A DNA stretch of 64,000 nt. Source: Whalleya microplaca (taxonomy: Eukaryota; Ascomycota; Sordariomycetes; Xylariales; Xylariaceae). The position numbers and the translations under genes were made by a program. Positions 47,756 to 60,529 of this stretch are shown here, in pieces. The stretch covers positions 620,001-684,000 of the forward strand of contig MU385711.1 of NCBI GenBank assembly GCA_022497155.1. The letters are read 5' to 3'. Under the pieces are notes generated by a model. The model was not told where the DNA came from and ran no database searches. It saw nothing but the letters and a program-made list of their open reading frames with translations. Numbering within the stretch: position 1 is the stretch's first letter; every line of letters starts with the position of its first letter.

Positions 47756-48209
47756 ATAGGTATGATAATGAGCTTATGAGAAGTGTCTTACTTAAATGGG
47801 ATTTAATGCTTTCTGAGCTTTTGAAAGCCTTAGGTATGGAGCAGTACATCTGGAGGTGAACTCATTCTCTAGCGTGGGAAGGTATTGAGCATCATTAAGT
47901 TTACTAAGCTTCACTAGGCTTGCATATGTCGCGTAGGATGCAGCTGCTATATAGGGAACGCCATTGACTTGGTATAATATTAAGTTTAACGTCAATTCTT
48001 AATATCAATATTCAAGCTGAATCAGACACTGAATCAATGCTTCACTGGAGTGCCTGTGCACTTTATCCGAACATTTATGGATTTGCCATTAACTATTTGT
48101 CTAAACATAATATCTATAGATGTATAAATAATAGATCGATAAACTAGAAGGAATGTGTGAAACCTTTACATCTTCGTGTGAGATTCAAATTGGGAAGGTG
48201 AACCGTTAC
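47756..48209. other. Intergenic spacer, convergent genes
   Basis: 454 bp, AT-rich, between two 3' ends. No feature seen. Confidence 0.5.
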
Positions 48210-49122
48210 TCAATGTCCATTGGCGGCAGCAGACAGCGCCTCATGCGCGGCCTTCAGAAACGCTTTCACCTCCTCTGAGACCGGGATGACCCGCGATCCA
48301 ATACGTAGCATATCTCCCGGGCCTTCTTCTTCCGCGAGAGCGACCAGCGACACGATGTCTTCGCGGCTGCTGCTAGGTCGGTTTGTCTTGGCAGCAGCAG
48401 AGTCGCTAGATTTTGTGCTCCTTATACGCTTATTGAGGCAGGGCGATTCGTTGCCAATTGCCTTGCTTCCATCGAGACTGCGAAATGGCCCCTCTCGGAG
48501 GAACGGACGGGCATGCGTCGAATCCGGAGTTCGCAGTAGTGAAGGGTCGGTCTTGGACTTCTTGGCCCGCCCGCGGTTCAGCGGAGTAGGTGTCGGTGGT
48601 CGTTTGGTATTAGACGGCCCTGCAACTTGAGGAGTATGTCAGCGATTGTCCCACATATACCAGGTAATGCTGTGCAATGCGCGGTGCTTTTACTTACTTT
48701 GTCGTCCTTGTTCACCTTCGTTGATACCCGACTTACGATTACTCCGCAGAGTCGACGGCGTAAAGAACGAATCCATACGTTTCTGCCTGGAACGCTTCGG
48801 AGTCTGCGGTTCCTTCGGGCGCTGTTCTATCTGTTCTGTCTGTTGATCGTCTCGCACCACCACATCAATGACTCTCTTAGAGTTGCACTGTGTTGGGTCG
48901 CCTTTTTCCTTGGGGCACAGCCAGACTGTTCAAGTCAGTAATTCCGCCTCAAAGGCAGCAAATACGAAAGGGGGGTTTGTTACGCTGCCTTCCAAACCAC
49001 TCATTCTTGCGATCAGTGATCGACCTCAGTTTCATCTCCAGCCCGCAGCGACAGACAAAATTCTCGTCGGAAGTGACTCGTGCTCCGTCGCCGACAGGCT
49101 CAGAGCACATCGCGGAGGACAT
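48210..49122 (-). CDS. GRF-like zinc-ribbon protein with a PIP-box motif
   Basis: Three exons, 49122-48984, 48925-48698 and 48619-48210, give 258 residues. All phases close and both introns (58 and 78 bp) are GT..AG. A compact zinc ribbon lies near residues 26-63: C-R-C in FVCRCGLEMKLRSITDRKNE, then WFGRQLWLC (joined across splice 1), and C in DPTQCN, i.e. a C-x-C...C...C pattern like GRF-type ribbons found in fungal and eukaryotic DNA-repair nucleases. Downstream, QKRMDSFF (about residue 95-102) matches the PCNA-interacting Q-x-x-[ILM]-x-x-[FY][FY] consensus. The C-terminal half is Ser/Lys/Arg-rich and disordered, followed by a helical end (SEEVKAFLKAAHEALSA). Probably nuclear and acting on single-stranded or damaged DNA; the function is inferred from motifs only. 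Confidence 0.78.
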
Positions 49123-49646
49123 GGCAAACAAATTATGGGGCCGAAACCGTAGTTACATCCGTCGCGGTCGCCGAACGGGAAGACGGATCGAAATTGAAGC
49201 TAAGAGACCCTAGTACTCGGGAAATTAGGTAGAAGTGTGGATAGCATCAAGGCATTTGGTGTGGGGGTGCTCCGAACGCGACAGGAAATCAATTAACGCG
49301 TGCAAGCCATGGACTCGCGTCACGCAGTATCTACGAATCACCGGTTATTCCGAAGCTGAGCATACTATGTGTAGCAAATCATATCAAGCTATACAGTATT
49401 CTGACTAATAAAATGACTGCCACTTGTTGAAGATGTTCTGACACTTGGCATAGGAGTGTCATTGATAGAGTTGAAGTTGTCATTATTGACAGAGTCGATG
49501 CGAAAAGTCGGTTCTAAATGATGTTATACCGAAAATGCGAACATCTAGATTAGTTTCCAAGTCCACGAGCGCTGCATCAACATCAAGACGACATGTCCAA
49601 GTTTGTCTAGCCAACATTTACCCCTTGGTCTTCTACTAGGTTTGAC
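49123..49646. other. Intergenic spacer between two minus-strand genes
   Basis: 524 bp: promoter of the GRF-type gene and 3' end of the acyl-CoA synthetase. No other feature. Confidence 0.5.
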
Positions 49647-51418
49647 TTAGGCTAGTTTGGAAGCTCTCGCGTTACTATCACCGACTTCCTTCGCCGCCTG
49701 GTCTCTGAGTATTTTGCGCAGAATCTTGCCGGACTGACGAATGAATAGTCGTTAACTTGATTACTTTCTTAAAGGATTAGGGTTCTAGTTAGGCTTACCG
49801 GATTCTTAGGGATGGCGTTAACAAACTTAACTCCACCTCGGAGCCATTTGTACTTCGTGACCCTCGTCTCCATCCACTTGGCAATTTCTTGCTCTGTCTG
49901 CTTAACGGCGGAGTTCGGCACAACGTACGCACGTGGGACCTCCTCCCCATTAATAGTGACGCCCACGACAGCCACGTCGGTGACCCCCTTATTGTCGAGC
50001 AGCACGCCCTCTAACTCGGCTGGTGCAACTTGGTTGCCCTTCACCTTGATGAGCTCCTTGATGCGGTCGATGATGTAGAACAGACCGCCAGGTTCGTACT
50101 TGTCGACGAAGCCCACGTCTCCAGTCTTCAGCCAGCGAGTACCATCAGCATCCACGTGTACAGTGTCTGCCGTAGCGTCGGGCTTATTCCAGTAGCTCTT
50201 CAGCATCGTAGGGGAGGATACCCATAGCTCGCCCGTCTCGCGCGCCTTGGTCACCTCTCCGGAACCATCGATCTTCACAATGCGCGCTTTGCAGTTCGGC
50301 ATGAGCTCGCCGACGGCCGCTGCATTGCCCACCGCATTAGGGGGCCAACTCGTAGCCGTGCACGTGAGTTCCGTCATTCCCCAGCCTTGAAGGACTTTTA
50401 CGCCGTCCGCAGGCCAGAGCCTGGTGACTTCTTCGATAACCTCATGACTCAATGGTGCGGCTCCGCTGTGGATGGCTTCGACGCTGCTCAGGTTGTACTT
50501 ACGGGTGAGAGGGTGTTTGGCGAGCGCCACCACGATGGGCGGAACCGCAGTGATCACCGTAATACGAAATCTCTGGATATGCTGCAACATTTTCTCGAAG
50601 TCGAACGACGGCATGACATAGACTGGTGTACCTTGCTTGGGATTATTGCAAATGAAATAGGTTTGACCATATGCGTGATACATCGGTATGAAGCACAGCC
50701 GGTTATCCCTTTTCTTGTTTTCTTCGTGGTTGGGGTCTAGTTGTTCAAGGTACGTTACACCCACGCCATTTGCGACGTACGAATAATGTGTGATTTCGAC
50801 GCCTTTCGGGACACCCGTTGTGCCAGAGCTGTAGTTCAGCGCACAGGTCGTTATTTTCGTATCGGCTGGCTCAAGCCATTCAAAATCCGCGGCTTCATCC
50901 TCCGACGCGAGAAGAGAAGTCCAATGTTGAGTTCCGAGGCGTGCCTTTCCTGGCTTCGAATCAAGTGCTGTCGCATCGAAGCTATAGACCCGGTCCTTTG
51001 GTAAGCCAGCCTGGGCAGCAGCCTCCACTGCGATCTCTATGCTAGCATCAGCGGCCACGAGGAACGAGGCACCGCTGTCCTTTAACTGATATGCGAGTTC
51101 TCTGGTGACGAAGCCTGGGTTAGCCCCGGTGAAGACACCCCCTGCCATGAGAATGCCCATGAAGATGACCGGGGTAAAGATATTGTTGCCAGAAAACAGC
51201 AGAACACGGTCACCCGGGTTCAAGCCCGCTCTCTTCAGTCCCACAGCTATCCGTTTTGACCATAGGCGATACCCAGACTTTGTGATGAAATGTGTCTCGG
51301 GCCGTTCTGCATCAATGAATTGAGGGTTGTCGGGAAGAGTTCCGAACGCGGATTCGAAAACCCATGTTGGCAGAGAACAGTTTGGTATCGGCACCTCCCA
51401 TTGTGATGTGATTACCAT
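49647..51418 (-). CDS. 4-coumarate:CoA-ligase-like acyl-CoA synthetase
   Basis: Exons 51418-49799 and 49733-49647 give 568 residues. The 65-bp intron cuts within the last core motif and splicing restores PKNPSGKILRK with the catalytic lysine. AMP-binding domain (PF00501): P-loop YSSGTTGVPKG (about 196-206); QGWGMTEL (A5), GELWVSSPTMLKSYWNK, TGDVGFVD (A7), RIKELIKVKGNQVAPAELE (A8). It activates a carboxylic acid as adenylate and transfers it to CoA. Family resemblance is to 4CL-like enzymes, often acting on aromatic or medium-chain acids; the acid cannot be read here. The chain ends SKLA, one residue past a perfect peroxisomal SKL. It faces the same way as the P450 upstream of it on the minus strand and lies in a group with an EBP-like isomerase and an acyl-CoA dehydrogenase. 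Confidence 0.92.
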
Positions 51419-53849
51419 TGTGGCAGTTGTGAATTACTTAGCAAGTGTTAGGAAATTCAATAGAAATGTCTAGCTCAGAATTCAATGCGGATATTTCCTC
51501 TTGAAACAAAGGAGGTTGCGGTGGAGATCAGCAACGGTGACGTTCATATACAGGATTGATGGTTCCTTGCTTTTTATGCAACAGCCAGACAAGAGAGAGA
51601 TGGTTGATATGTGACCTGGATTCGGAATCTCAGGCAATGACTCTCAGCTTGGTGATGCGTTATAGAACACCCGTTGAGAGCAAACCAGAGAAGATGAGCC
51701 ACGATACAACGGTGAGAATGCCAAGCGCATCCTACATAGCGTCGAAGCCGTAGCTGCCGAGCTATGGAGCTCGGAGTGCATTCGTACCATAACGTAGCAA
51801 TATAGGGTCTCCTTCGCTATAGAAGCCTTTCGATTGGCCCTTTGGCGCTATCATCACGAGTTGTAACGAATAAGCGACAATACAATCCGCCTGGAGGCCA
51901 TATCCCCGCAAGTTCATGGCGTTGCGGAGCATCTGAGCAGGGGCAGAGCCTCGGCTCGCTCTTTTAGGGAAAGCTTGTCGAGACCCTGAACCACAGGTCC
52001 TCGGCCATTTGAGCCACAAAAAGCGATGCTCCGACGCCAAACGAAGGCGGGCCGCTGCCATATTCAGTCAAATCAAACAGCACTCATTTTGGCAGCCGAT
52101 TGATGTTGATAGTGTGCTTTGTGCCGTATCACCACACTGCTTTTTGCGATGCTGATGGTGCACCAGCAGTGAGTCAGTCGGTGTCATGACCAATATAACG
52201 CACAACTTGCGGGCTCTTGCGACGATAGCGGGATGATAGTCTCGTGTACAACCTTGCACAGACAAGAAGGAGAATGTCGACATGTAGGATGGTGATCCAC
52301 AAAATGGCGTTTAGGATATTAGTTTTTAGCAGAATGCCATTTGAGAGCTGGACTCTGCAAAGCACTCGCAATTTTGGAAAAAAGAACAAAGAGGAGTTGA
52401 GGGTTGGCTCATAGGAATAGACGGTCGATGGTTGTTTGGTTGTTTGCTAGATACTGCGAACTTTAGTAGTACCATACTCGATAGATCCATAATATAGTGC
52501 TGACCTTAGGTAATTATTCATACCTGTTGTGGCACCACCTCTGTACAACTACTTAAAAGTCCATATTGGCAATGTTCCCGTTGGCGACACCTTTGAAAAA
52601 ACTAGTCGAACATATTTACCAATACTCTGAATTGGTCCCCAAGGATCATCTAAATAATGCTTCTGTTCAGTCGGAGGAAGTTATGTACATAGACGGCACC
52701 AATAATCATTGAGCGACCATCCAACCAGCTTCTGACCAACTGGGAATACTGGTCACAAGTATGCCAATTGCGTTCCAATTTATGAAATCATAAAATCGAT
52801 GCAATCCGCACAATCATAGTATAATTATGGTGACAGAGTTTCATGGGGCTCAAGCTGAGCTGCTCCACAGCAACCAATCAACCTTTCAACCAACTAAACC
52901 TATGTTTCATCTACTTGCTACCATCCCTTATTTCGTGCTGCTTTCCGTGGCACTATCTGTTAATATGGGATAAAGTAATTAGGAGTATAGTGACTTGATG
53001 ATTGCAAGATAAAGCTATAGGAAGGTGGCAGAGCCCCTTATATATGCATGTATAGGCTGTCGGCCGTACGTAGGCCTGTACCACCCTCAGCCCTATAGGG
53101 CGTATCTTGACAGGAAGGCTATTTCTATGATGTCACGACTTCTTCATCAGGTCATCTTTGAAAATGTATCCATTAGTTTCCGACCTTCTGTAGATATCCT
53201 GAAGTATGAACTAAACACAAGGGCCGACGACTCTAATGACTGGCTGTATGGGACAATTATGATACCTTTTTGATTATTCGAGTCTCAATTATGCTTTGGT
53301 ATGCAGATGATTGTCTTTATCAATCCGATAACGCCTAGGTTGCTGTTTCGTGGTTGTTTATCAATGACAATCGTGAGATTCAAGTCAAAGGTCGGTACCT
53401 AGACACCAGATGCGAATGTTTGCTGCTGAAGATAGCAAGATATTCTTTTTGCCGAGATACCATGGCCACTATGCTGAACGCAAACCAACCTTTTCGACAA
53501 TCACGGTCACTACTTGCAGATGACACACTGATTGTGTATAATAATCAACAGCAGTGACCGCGTCAGCATTTGCCTAATCAGTTCCCTAGATAACGTGGTA
53601 ACTTGGTGATTAGTACTCAGCATAACCTGGTCATACAACACACTCGGAACTTGGGCAACAATGCTCGCACTCTTCATGAATGTGATAATATCCATTTATT
53701 CTCACATCAAATACATAGCCTATGAGATTCATTATGTAATGTACATTGCTGGAGTTGCGAGTTTTTGCACGATCAAGAAACATATTCACGGTGATGTTGC
53801 CAAACAACTGTGAAAGCCGTCGGCTCCCCCCCACTCAATATATGCGCGC
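51419..53849. other. Intergenic, with a second dispersed-repeat copy
   Basis: About 2.4 kb. The first 300 bases are the synthetase promoter. It contains the repeat at 52972-53112; the remainder is AT-rich without gene. Confidence 0.5.
52972..53112 (+). repeat. Dispersed repeat, copy 2
   Basis: It matches the reverse complement of 27354-27500. Similarity may extend 5' to about 52955. Family not recognised. Confidence 0.75.
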
Positions 53850-55769
53850 TCACTTCCTAGGCGAAATCTTCACCATCAACGGCGGCTTGTCCCAGAGACT
53901 CCAGGACTTCTGATTGATCCAATCTTGGCTCTCAGGACAAAGTTCGAGGTCGAAATTGTACAAGAGCCTGGATAAAATCGCACGCATCTCGTAGTAAGCT
54001 AAATTCTTCCCGAGACAAGCGCGCGGTCCAGTAGTGAAGGGCTGGGAGGCCTCACGTTTGTCATATTCATGATACTGGGCATAGTCTGGATCGTTAAGAA
54101 TCCAGCGCTCGGGGATGAAGTCATTCCCGTCTTTCCAGTTGACTGGATGGCGGAAAGCCGTCCAGGTGGCTGGCGCGATGAGTGTCTGATGGTTATTCTG
54201 TTAGTATTGCGGCAAAGGAGTAGATTTGGAGGATATGAAAGCTTATATGTACATTCCCTGGGACAAACTGTCCGTCAAGAGTGTTACCCCTTGGTGGGGT
54301 CTGGCGCTGTGCCATTATTGGAACCGGAGGATAGACTACAACACTACATTTAGCTAATGTTGATACTCAAGGGAAACACTTATCAAATACTCACTCCTCA
54401 ACGCTTCGTCTATGACAGCCTGTAAGTATGGCATGTGCCGCAAACGATCGACAGTCAACTCGGACTCGTCGGCCACGGACCGAACTTCTTGAAGGAGCTT
54501 CTCCATCTTATCGGGGTACCTTAAGAGGTAGTACACCTGCCCCGACAATGAAGTGGCCGTCGTTTCCGTTCCCGCCAGCATGAACAGGTGCGAGTTAGAG
54601 TCGAGCTCAGGCCTGGTGATCTCATCGCCCTTCTTCAAAACGAGACCCCAGATATCGGGTCGCGCGCTGTCTCCTTTTGCGAGCCGTTTGGAGACACTCT
54701 CACACGACTCGCTCCAGTGTTTTGTCAAGTTCTTCTTCATAGACGATGTCATAAATGTCCTAAAGAGGAATCGGGGTACCGCATAAGGCTCAACAACACC
54801 CATGATTTGCAAGACGTAGAAGGCAGGCATGATCGCCGCTACCCAGCTCGCGTATTTTCCGCTATCGAGGTTCCCCATGCTCTCGCCAAAGGCCAGATCA
54901 CCCATGATGTCGAAGGTGGTGAAGTTGAATAGCCTGACTACGTTGACCGCTGGACGGTGCTCGGGATCTTCAGCGATGTACCTTCTCGTAAGCGCGAGCA
55001 GCTTGTCGACGTATGTTAGAATCAACTCCTCCTGTTCCCTTAGAGCCCTGTCACTAAAAGCATTGGCGAGTACTCTGCGCATCTTGCCATGATATTGGTC
55101 ATTACGGGTTGTAACTAAGTTGTCACAACCATTGGGGGGCGGTTGGTTGAATTGCGGGTTCTTGGGATTGCTATTGTGATTGGCCGTCTGGTGGCCCATG
55201 ATTTCCTTAAGGGCAGAAGCCGTGATGTAGCTCAGACGATTGGGGCCCAGACGTACTACCTCGCCGTATTTCTTGTGAAGCTCGTCCTGCCACGGAACAA
55301 TGTCACCCTTGAGGTAGTTGTAATTGAAGGCCCAATTAGTCATTGCTGCGAGCTTGGGGCCGGGGTATTTGGCGAGAGGGTGGAAATACACTGTAGCATC
55401 CGGAGTCAGTAACCATTACGTGATTACCAGGAGATTCTTGGGAAAAAATATGTAATATTCCAGTGGTTGATACTATCGTATCAAAGGGAATGAACTCTCG
55501 AGACAGTTGAAGAAAACAAATCACTCGAGACACTACTCACTGCGGTAAACGGCAACCGAGATCCAGTATGCAAGTGTCTATTTCCTGGGTTGTCAGTACA
55601 ATGAAGACGAGCTCAATCCTTAAAGACGACTACTTACCAAGGTAAAGAGAAATGGTACAATCCGGCTTGGAGTCACCAGCGTCGAATCGACTGTGACCCG
55701 GCTCTTCCAGTCGCCGACCACCCCAGGGCCGGGTATCTCTGAGGATCCCACACTGGAGTTGTCGTTCAT
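53850..55769 (-). CDS. Cytochrome P450 monooxygenase (CYP65-like)
   Basis: Five exons, 55769-55638, 55577-55541, 55390-54395, 54335-54253 and 54185-53850, give 527 residues; all junctions GT..AG, phases close. A hydrophobic N-terminal segment (about 37-54, PFLFTLTLAYWISVAVY) anchors it in the ER. Canonical P450 sites: I-helix AGTETT (about 329-334), ExxR as EALR (about 385-388), PERW (about 441-444), and heme loop FTTGPRACLG with Cys about 473. The start of the catalytic domain (YFHPLAKYPGPKLAA) resembles isotrichodermin C-15 hydroxylase/CYP65-type enzymes. It would insert one oxygen into a hydrophobic substrate using a reductase partner. The start at 55769 is chosen because it puts the anchor near residue 40; an in-frame ATG at 55865 would add 32 residues. 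Groups with the acyl-CoA synthetase (same strand), EBP and ACAD genes. Confidence 0.93.
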
Positions 55770-58438
55770 TTTTGCTTCTACAAGATCTGTAGAACCGGGA
55801 CTGTCAATAGCCGTGTGTCTTCTGGAGAGGTCAGCTGTTGGTGGCTGCATAAGAAGTCTAGACAAACGAGCTAAATAGTTATAACGAGGACATTATAAAA
55901 CAAGCCCCTGGATGAGTAGACTTACCCGCTTCTTGTCTGTTATACTACTCTTATACTGTATTATGGAAGGAGGAGCAGGGTAGTAAGGAAATAAAGAGCC
56001 TATGGGAAGTGGAACTGGTTGACAGGTTGCAAGGTTGCAAGGTTCGTTAAATATACTGGTAGAATGGCTTACCAACCTAAGCGATTATTTTCCACAATTC
56101 AGCGGAGTTATGATGACTGGGGCAATCTAAAAACTTCAAAGCCTCTGCGGTGATACTAGACAGATATACATATATATTGGTTTAACATTGTATGACCTGT
56201 TATAGTCTGCAGGGTCATAGAAACTAACCCTACAATTATGCAGCAAAATATTAAAAGCTTGCATCAGAGATGATAGAGAAGGACCTTTAAGCTCAGTTGG
56301 TAGTATTTTATTTGCGGTATGAATGCGTCTTCTAGATGCCTACTGACCAATAACCCTTCGTGCGCGCATACGGCCTTTTCGTTCGACTCGACTTGGAATC
56401 TTTAGAATACTACCAAATCGGAGAGAGCGGGCTCTCGGGATACAAAATCTCCCGAGAATCGAGATCCTCCACGGGAATGTTATCTGGATTTAGAGCTTAA
56501 CGTCAATGACTCAAAGTCGATGAGGCATATCGAGTATCGGATGGTGAGTACAGTTGGATAGAACAGAGGGATAGTGGGCACGATACACTCGGTTCTCCGA
56601 GTTAGATTCGGATATGACTATGGCTTCTGATAAAATACGGCTTTCTGCCAAACTCGGTTTTCATTGAAATCAGTCTCCTTCGGCCGAGACTAGACTGGAG
56701 GAGTCGATTTACATACCTTAAGAAAACCTAACTCCGTACCTTGGCAGTTACTTACGGCATCTCTCCGATTTACACGCAGTTGACAAGCAACTTTTATGAG
56801 TGGCGACTTAACCAGGGTTGAAAAGGGTCCCTGCATCTGCACATGACAACGGCCACTTTCGCAATGAGAACCTGTATTGTTGTAGCAAAAAGCAAAGTCC
56901 ACTGAATCAAGAACTTCTCAAGATCCAAGCAGCTCATAGACTAAGTGGTCTCTGAGTGTTCGCAACAGCCTCTTTAGTCTGTTCAGAGTACTAGGTATAC
57001 TCAGCAGTGAGTCGGCATATAATTTTAAAGTTATATGAAGAAACTTGGAGGAAACTAATGATACTAAGACATGTGCTAATACCGTTCCTAACTTGGGCCA
57101 CTAACATATCACATAAAAGAATTACTCGTTCGTACTAGAGGAGATTCGGAATCAAGACGTTGCATTCTACCTAATCTACAGATACTACTACGTATGTACG
57201 ATACCCGTCCGCGGGGAATTCCGTTTACAGAAGCGGATAACGGTAGTTGTATATACATACGACATAAGTGGGTCACATAAGTTACCTAAATAACGAAGTA
57301 CTGCTAGATGCCCAGCTTGAAGGTTCAATCAAAGTTCTTGAGCACTCCACCTTAACCTTCCACGGTTGCTTCAATCTCATCCCATATAATATGGTATATA
57401 AGTTATACGTACTTCTGAAGCAGTTAACTGGTTAACCTCTATGGCTTGGTTCCGGCTGTGTGCCCATAAAAAGGAGTTTATGCAAAGGGATACACATGAA
57501 TTTATCTTCCCAATATGCTTTGAGTATTAACTAGAGACTGATATCAATGATCGTCAGAATCACTGATAAATGATGATATAATGTAACTTTCTGATTGAGA
57601 ATATAATACCTTACCACTACGTGTGATAAGAGCCCTCGTCGTCTTGCCATTTCAAATGTTGGTTTACAGGTATGAGGACTGCTGCTAATGTGCAGCATCG
57701 CATCAGAAACCCGTTGCGTTAACAATATAAGCCTTATCCTAGCCTCTTGTTACGTTAAATGGGGCATTAAGCTCTTTTCTCTTCTTGCCTTCGTCTGAAA
57801 TGGCATTAATACTGGTTTCGTCATTGCATACCACATTCGCGCCCCTACAGTTCTCGGCGCGCTGGGGGTCCAAATCACGTCATGTTATATAGTCTGACTG
57901 ATCCTGGCTGCTCAAGAACTGTTGACAGCGCCGAGGTTTACTTTGCATAGAAGTATCATGGCGTGCATATTTGATGGCTACATGTATGTTGCACTTACTT
58001 CATATGTAATGATGTAGGTAAGCTTGAGAGTCAGTTGTATTATCTGTCAAAGGAATTACTTGTCTAATCGGCTACGTGGAAGTAATTGGAGCTAAGCACA
58101 ACTCATATCCAAGCAGATCGTCAAATAGCGGCAAGTAGCTGACCTGGAGCCCGCAAATGACGGTTCACGGAATGAATGGCTGTGCCGCTGAGATGGCCTG
58201 TTCCGGATGGCCGCCTTCCGGTAAGATGGTCCCACCGAAAAATACGAACTACCTCCTACCTTTACTTGTACTTGATGACTTCCACTTTCCGATAACTGTT
58301 GACTTTGAACATCACTGCAGGAAACTCTACTCTTTTCCCATCGATCAATTCAACCAATTCGAATCCTGTTACTTTTCAAACATTCACTTCTAACAAGTTG
58401 CATGCATAATCTAAGGATCATATAGTCAGTATAAAGCA
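55770..58438. other. Intergenic, divergent promoters
   Basis: About 2.7 kb between the divergent P450 and EBP-like genes. AT-rich with short palindromic stretches (for example CTCTCGGGATACAAAATCTCCCGAGA around 56431-56456). No gene supported. Confidence 0.5.
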
Positions 58439-59196
58439 ATGAATTCCTCCGTCTTGGGTTATGTTTTCCACCCGTACAATCCTCCAAACATCGTTCTCGA
58501 AGGATATGTGCCAAACAGCATTCAAGTTCATGTCCTTATCGCGTCTTTTGCAACCGCAGCACTGACGGTGTTCGTCCTCACGTCTGTGCTTGCACGCAGA
58601 GTTCGACCCGACATTAGCAATGGAGACCTGTGGATAGCTATGTGGTTCATGTTGTGTGGTTGTATTCACTTGTTCTTCGAAGGTATATTACCAACTCCTC
58701 CACCAAGTATCAGCGTGGCTAAACAATGGAACTAGGCTACTTTGCTTTCAATAACGCGTCGATGCCCACGCTTACGCACCTGTTCGGCCAACTTTGGAAG
58801 GAATACGCTCTGTCTGATCGTCGGTACTTAACTCGCGACTCCTTCGTCGTCTGTATGGAGACCGTAACTGCTGTCTGCTGGGGACCATTGTCGTTCATAG
58901 TCGGATGGTGTATATTGAAGGACAGCCCATTGCGATATCCGCTCCAATCCATTGTCAGCCTAGGCCAATTGTATGGCGACGTTCTTTACTACGCTACCTT
59001 CTTCTTCGACGAATCGGTTTTCGGTGCAGTCTACTGCCGGCCTGAAAATTACTACTTTTGGGCATATTTTGTCATGATGAATGGCTTCTGGATCGTTATT
59101 CCGATGGGGCTAGTCATTCAGAGCGTTGTGGAGACAACGAAGGTGTTTCGGTACCTGAATGACCGTCAGAAGATCAGCAGCAAGAAGAACGCTTGA
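58439..59196 (+). CDS. EBP-like (EXPERA domain) membrane isomerase
   Basis: Exons 58439-58682 and 58736-59196 give 234 residues. Splice (53-bp intron) recreates HLFFEGYFAFN. The protein shows four to five hydrophobic helices (about 28-52, 62-80, 120-145, 185-212) in the emopamil-binding (EXPERA) layout. Residues that catalyse double-bond shift in human EBP are His76, Glu80 and Glu122; here H77, E81 and E123 (in CMETVTAVCWGPLSF) fall at the same places. LFGQLWKEYALSDRRY is a signature block. EBP enzymes isomerise C8-C7 sterol double bonds in the ER; fungal secondary-metabolism clusters use relatives for other carbon skeletons. The substrate here is unknown. Divergent from the P450 gene. Confidence 0.92.
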
Positions 59197-59870
59197 AGGG
59201 TTAACTTGATACGCACGTTTCTCTTACAGTATTAGGAGTCTGGGCGTCATACATGTTATATGTATTTGTTATCCCTCAAGAGCTCATGAGCCATACTTCA
59301 GTATTTACATAATTAATATCTGCGACGTTTGTCTCGGGTCAATACCTTTTATTTCTTCCAATATGACGCCGCCAATGACAGTCGAAGTGAGGCCCCATGG
59401 GCCATGCATACCCCAAGACTACCAATAATTCTGTGTATCGACAGAATTAGTCATATGTTAACAAGCTGCAAAGATAAAGCTAACTAGGGTAATCTAATGC
59501 ATCTGGTCCAGTACTCGAAATACAAGAGATCTAGGCTAATCTCAAAGAGGTAACTGGTATCTCGAAGCAGAGCTCTATATCTAAGTCTCTCCTTTTATCG
59601 GATTCGCTCGTGATTTACATTCTTGGTCTCTCCAGGTAGCCTGGCAATATCTGTAAGTGCTAGCTCTAGAATGGTCCATAGTCTAGACTATATAATTACG
59701 ACAATTACTAGGGCTGGAGATGAGCAAGACTGTCGACTCGTTGATAATAGAAGTCGATTAACATCTGTCATATAATTGGCTACTAGCATATCATATTACC
59801 CTCTTCAGCCCAGGCACTAACTAAGCGCCACCTAGTAACATTCTCCGCTTTCTCGGGTTTCCTGCTCTTG

Positions 59871-59990
59871 TGCAGGTATCGGATAGCAAGAGGCCAGGAA
59901 TAGGTGTATTAAGGATGATGGTGAACTAAATGGAGCCAGCCTAATTTTCCTTTTTTGTGTGCCGAACGCTTTAACCACCTCATATACTGC
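59871..59990 (+). repeat. 120-bp terminal direct repeat, left copy
   Basis: It begins TGCAGGTATCGG and matches 60530-60649 at about 94 percent by eye; most differences are C/T or A/G transitions. Confidence 0.85.
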
Positions 59991-60529
59991 CACAGCGCTT
60001 ATAATGCGAATGCCCTTATTCGTAACGCCGACTAGCTAGAACGAAGGCGTTACTATTATTAATTATTAAACTTTTATTTTACTTAATATATACGAATATC
60101 CGATAGCGATATTATTAATTACTTTATTTTTTTATTTACGGATTATTTACTTAATAGCCGAATTTATAATTTTAATATAACAAGAAATATTAACCCGACC
60201 GCGACCGTTTAATTACGTAAAAAATTACGGTTATTATATATAATTAAATAACCCCGGTAAAATAATAATAAATAGTAAATAAATATTAAAATAATAAAAA
60301 TAAAATAAAATTTAATAAGTTTTTAAAATAAATTAAAATTTAATAAACTTCCGGTAAAGTTAATTAGTTTTTAATAAATAATTAACGGCAATAATAAAGC
60401 GACAGTAATTAAACGAGAGACGAGGCTACGGATAATAATAACAAGGTATATTAATAATAAAATCCGGTTAATTAATAATAACAAAAATGCCTTTTCGATT
60501 TATTATCCCTGTTAAGCTTGCCAAAAGTA
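59991..60529. mobile_element. AT-rich, RIP-like degraded element core
   Basis: 539 bp, dominated by A and T (TTAATAATAA, TATTTA, TTATTATTA) between two 120-bp direct repeats. Such a composition is the usual result of repeat-induced point mutation in Pezizomycotina. Nothing coding is left and no target duplication was found. Confidence 0.55.

Noticed and set aside
56276..56350. tRNA-like stretch (AAGCTCAGTTGGTAGT resembles a D-arm)
   Set aside because: No matching T-arm (GTTCRA), no complete anticodon stem and no acceptor pairing could be drawn.
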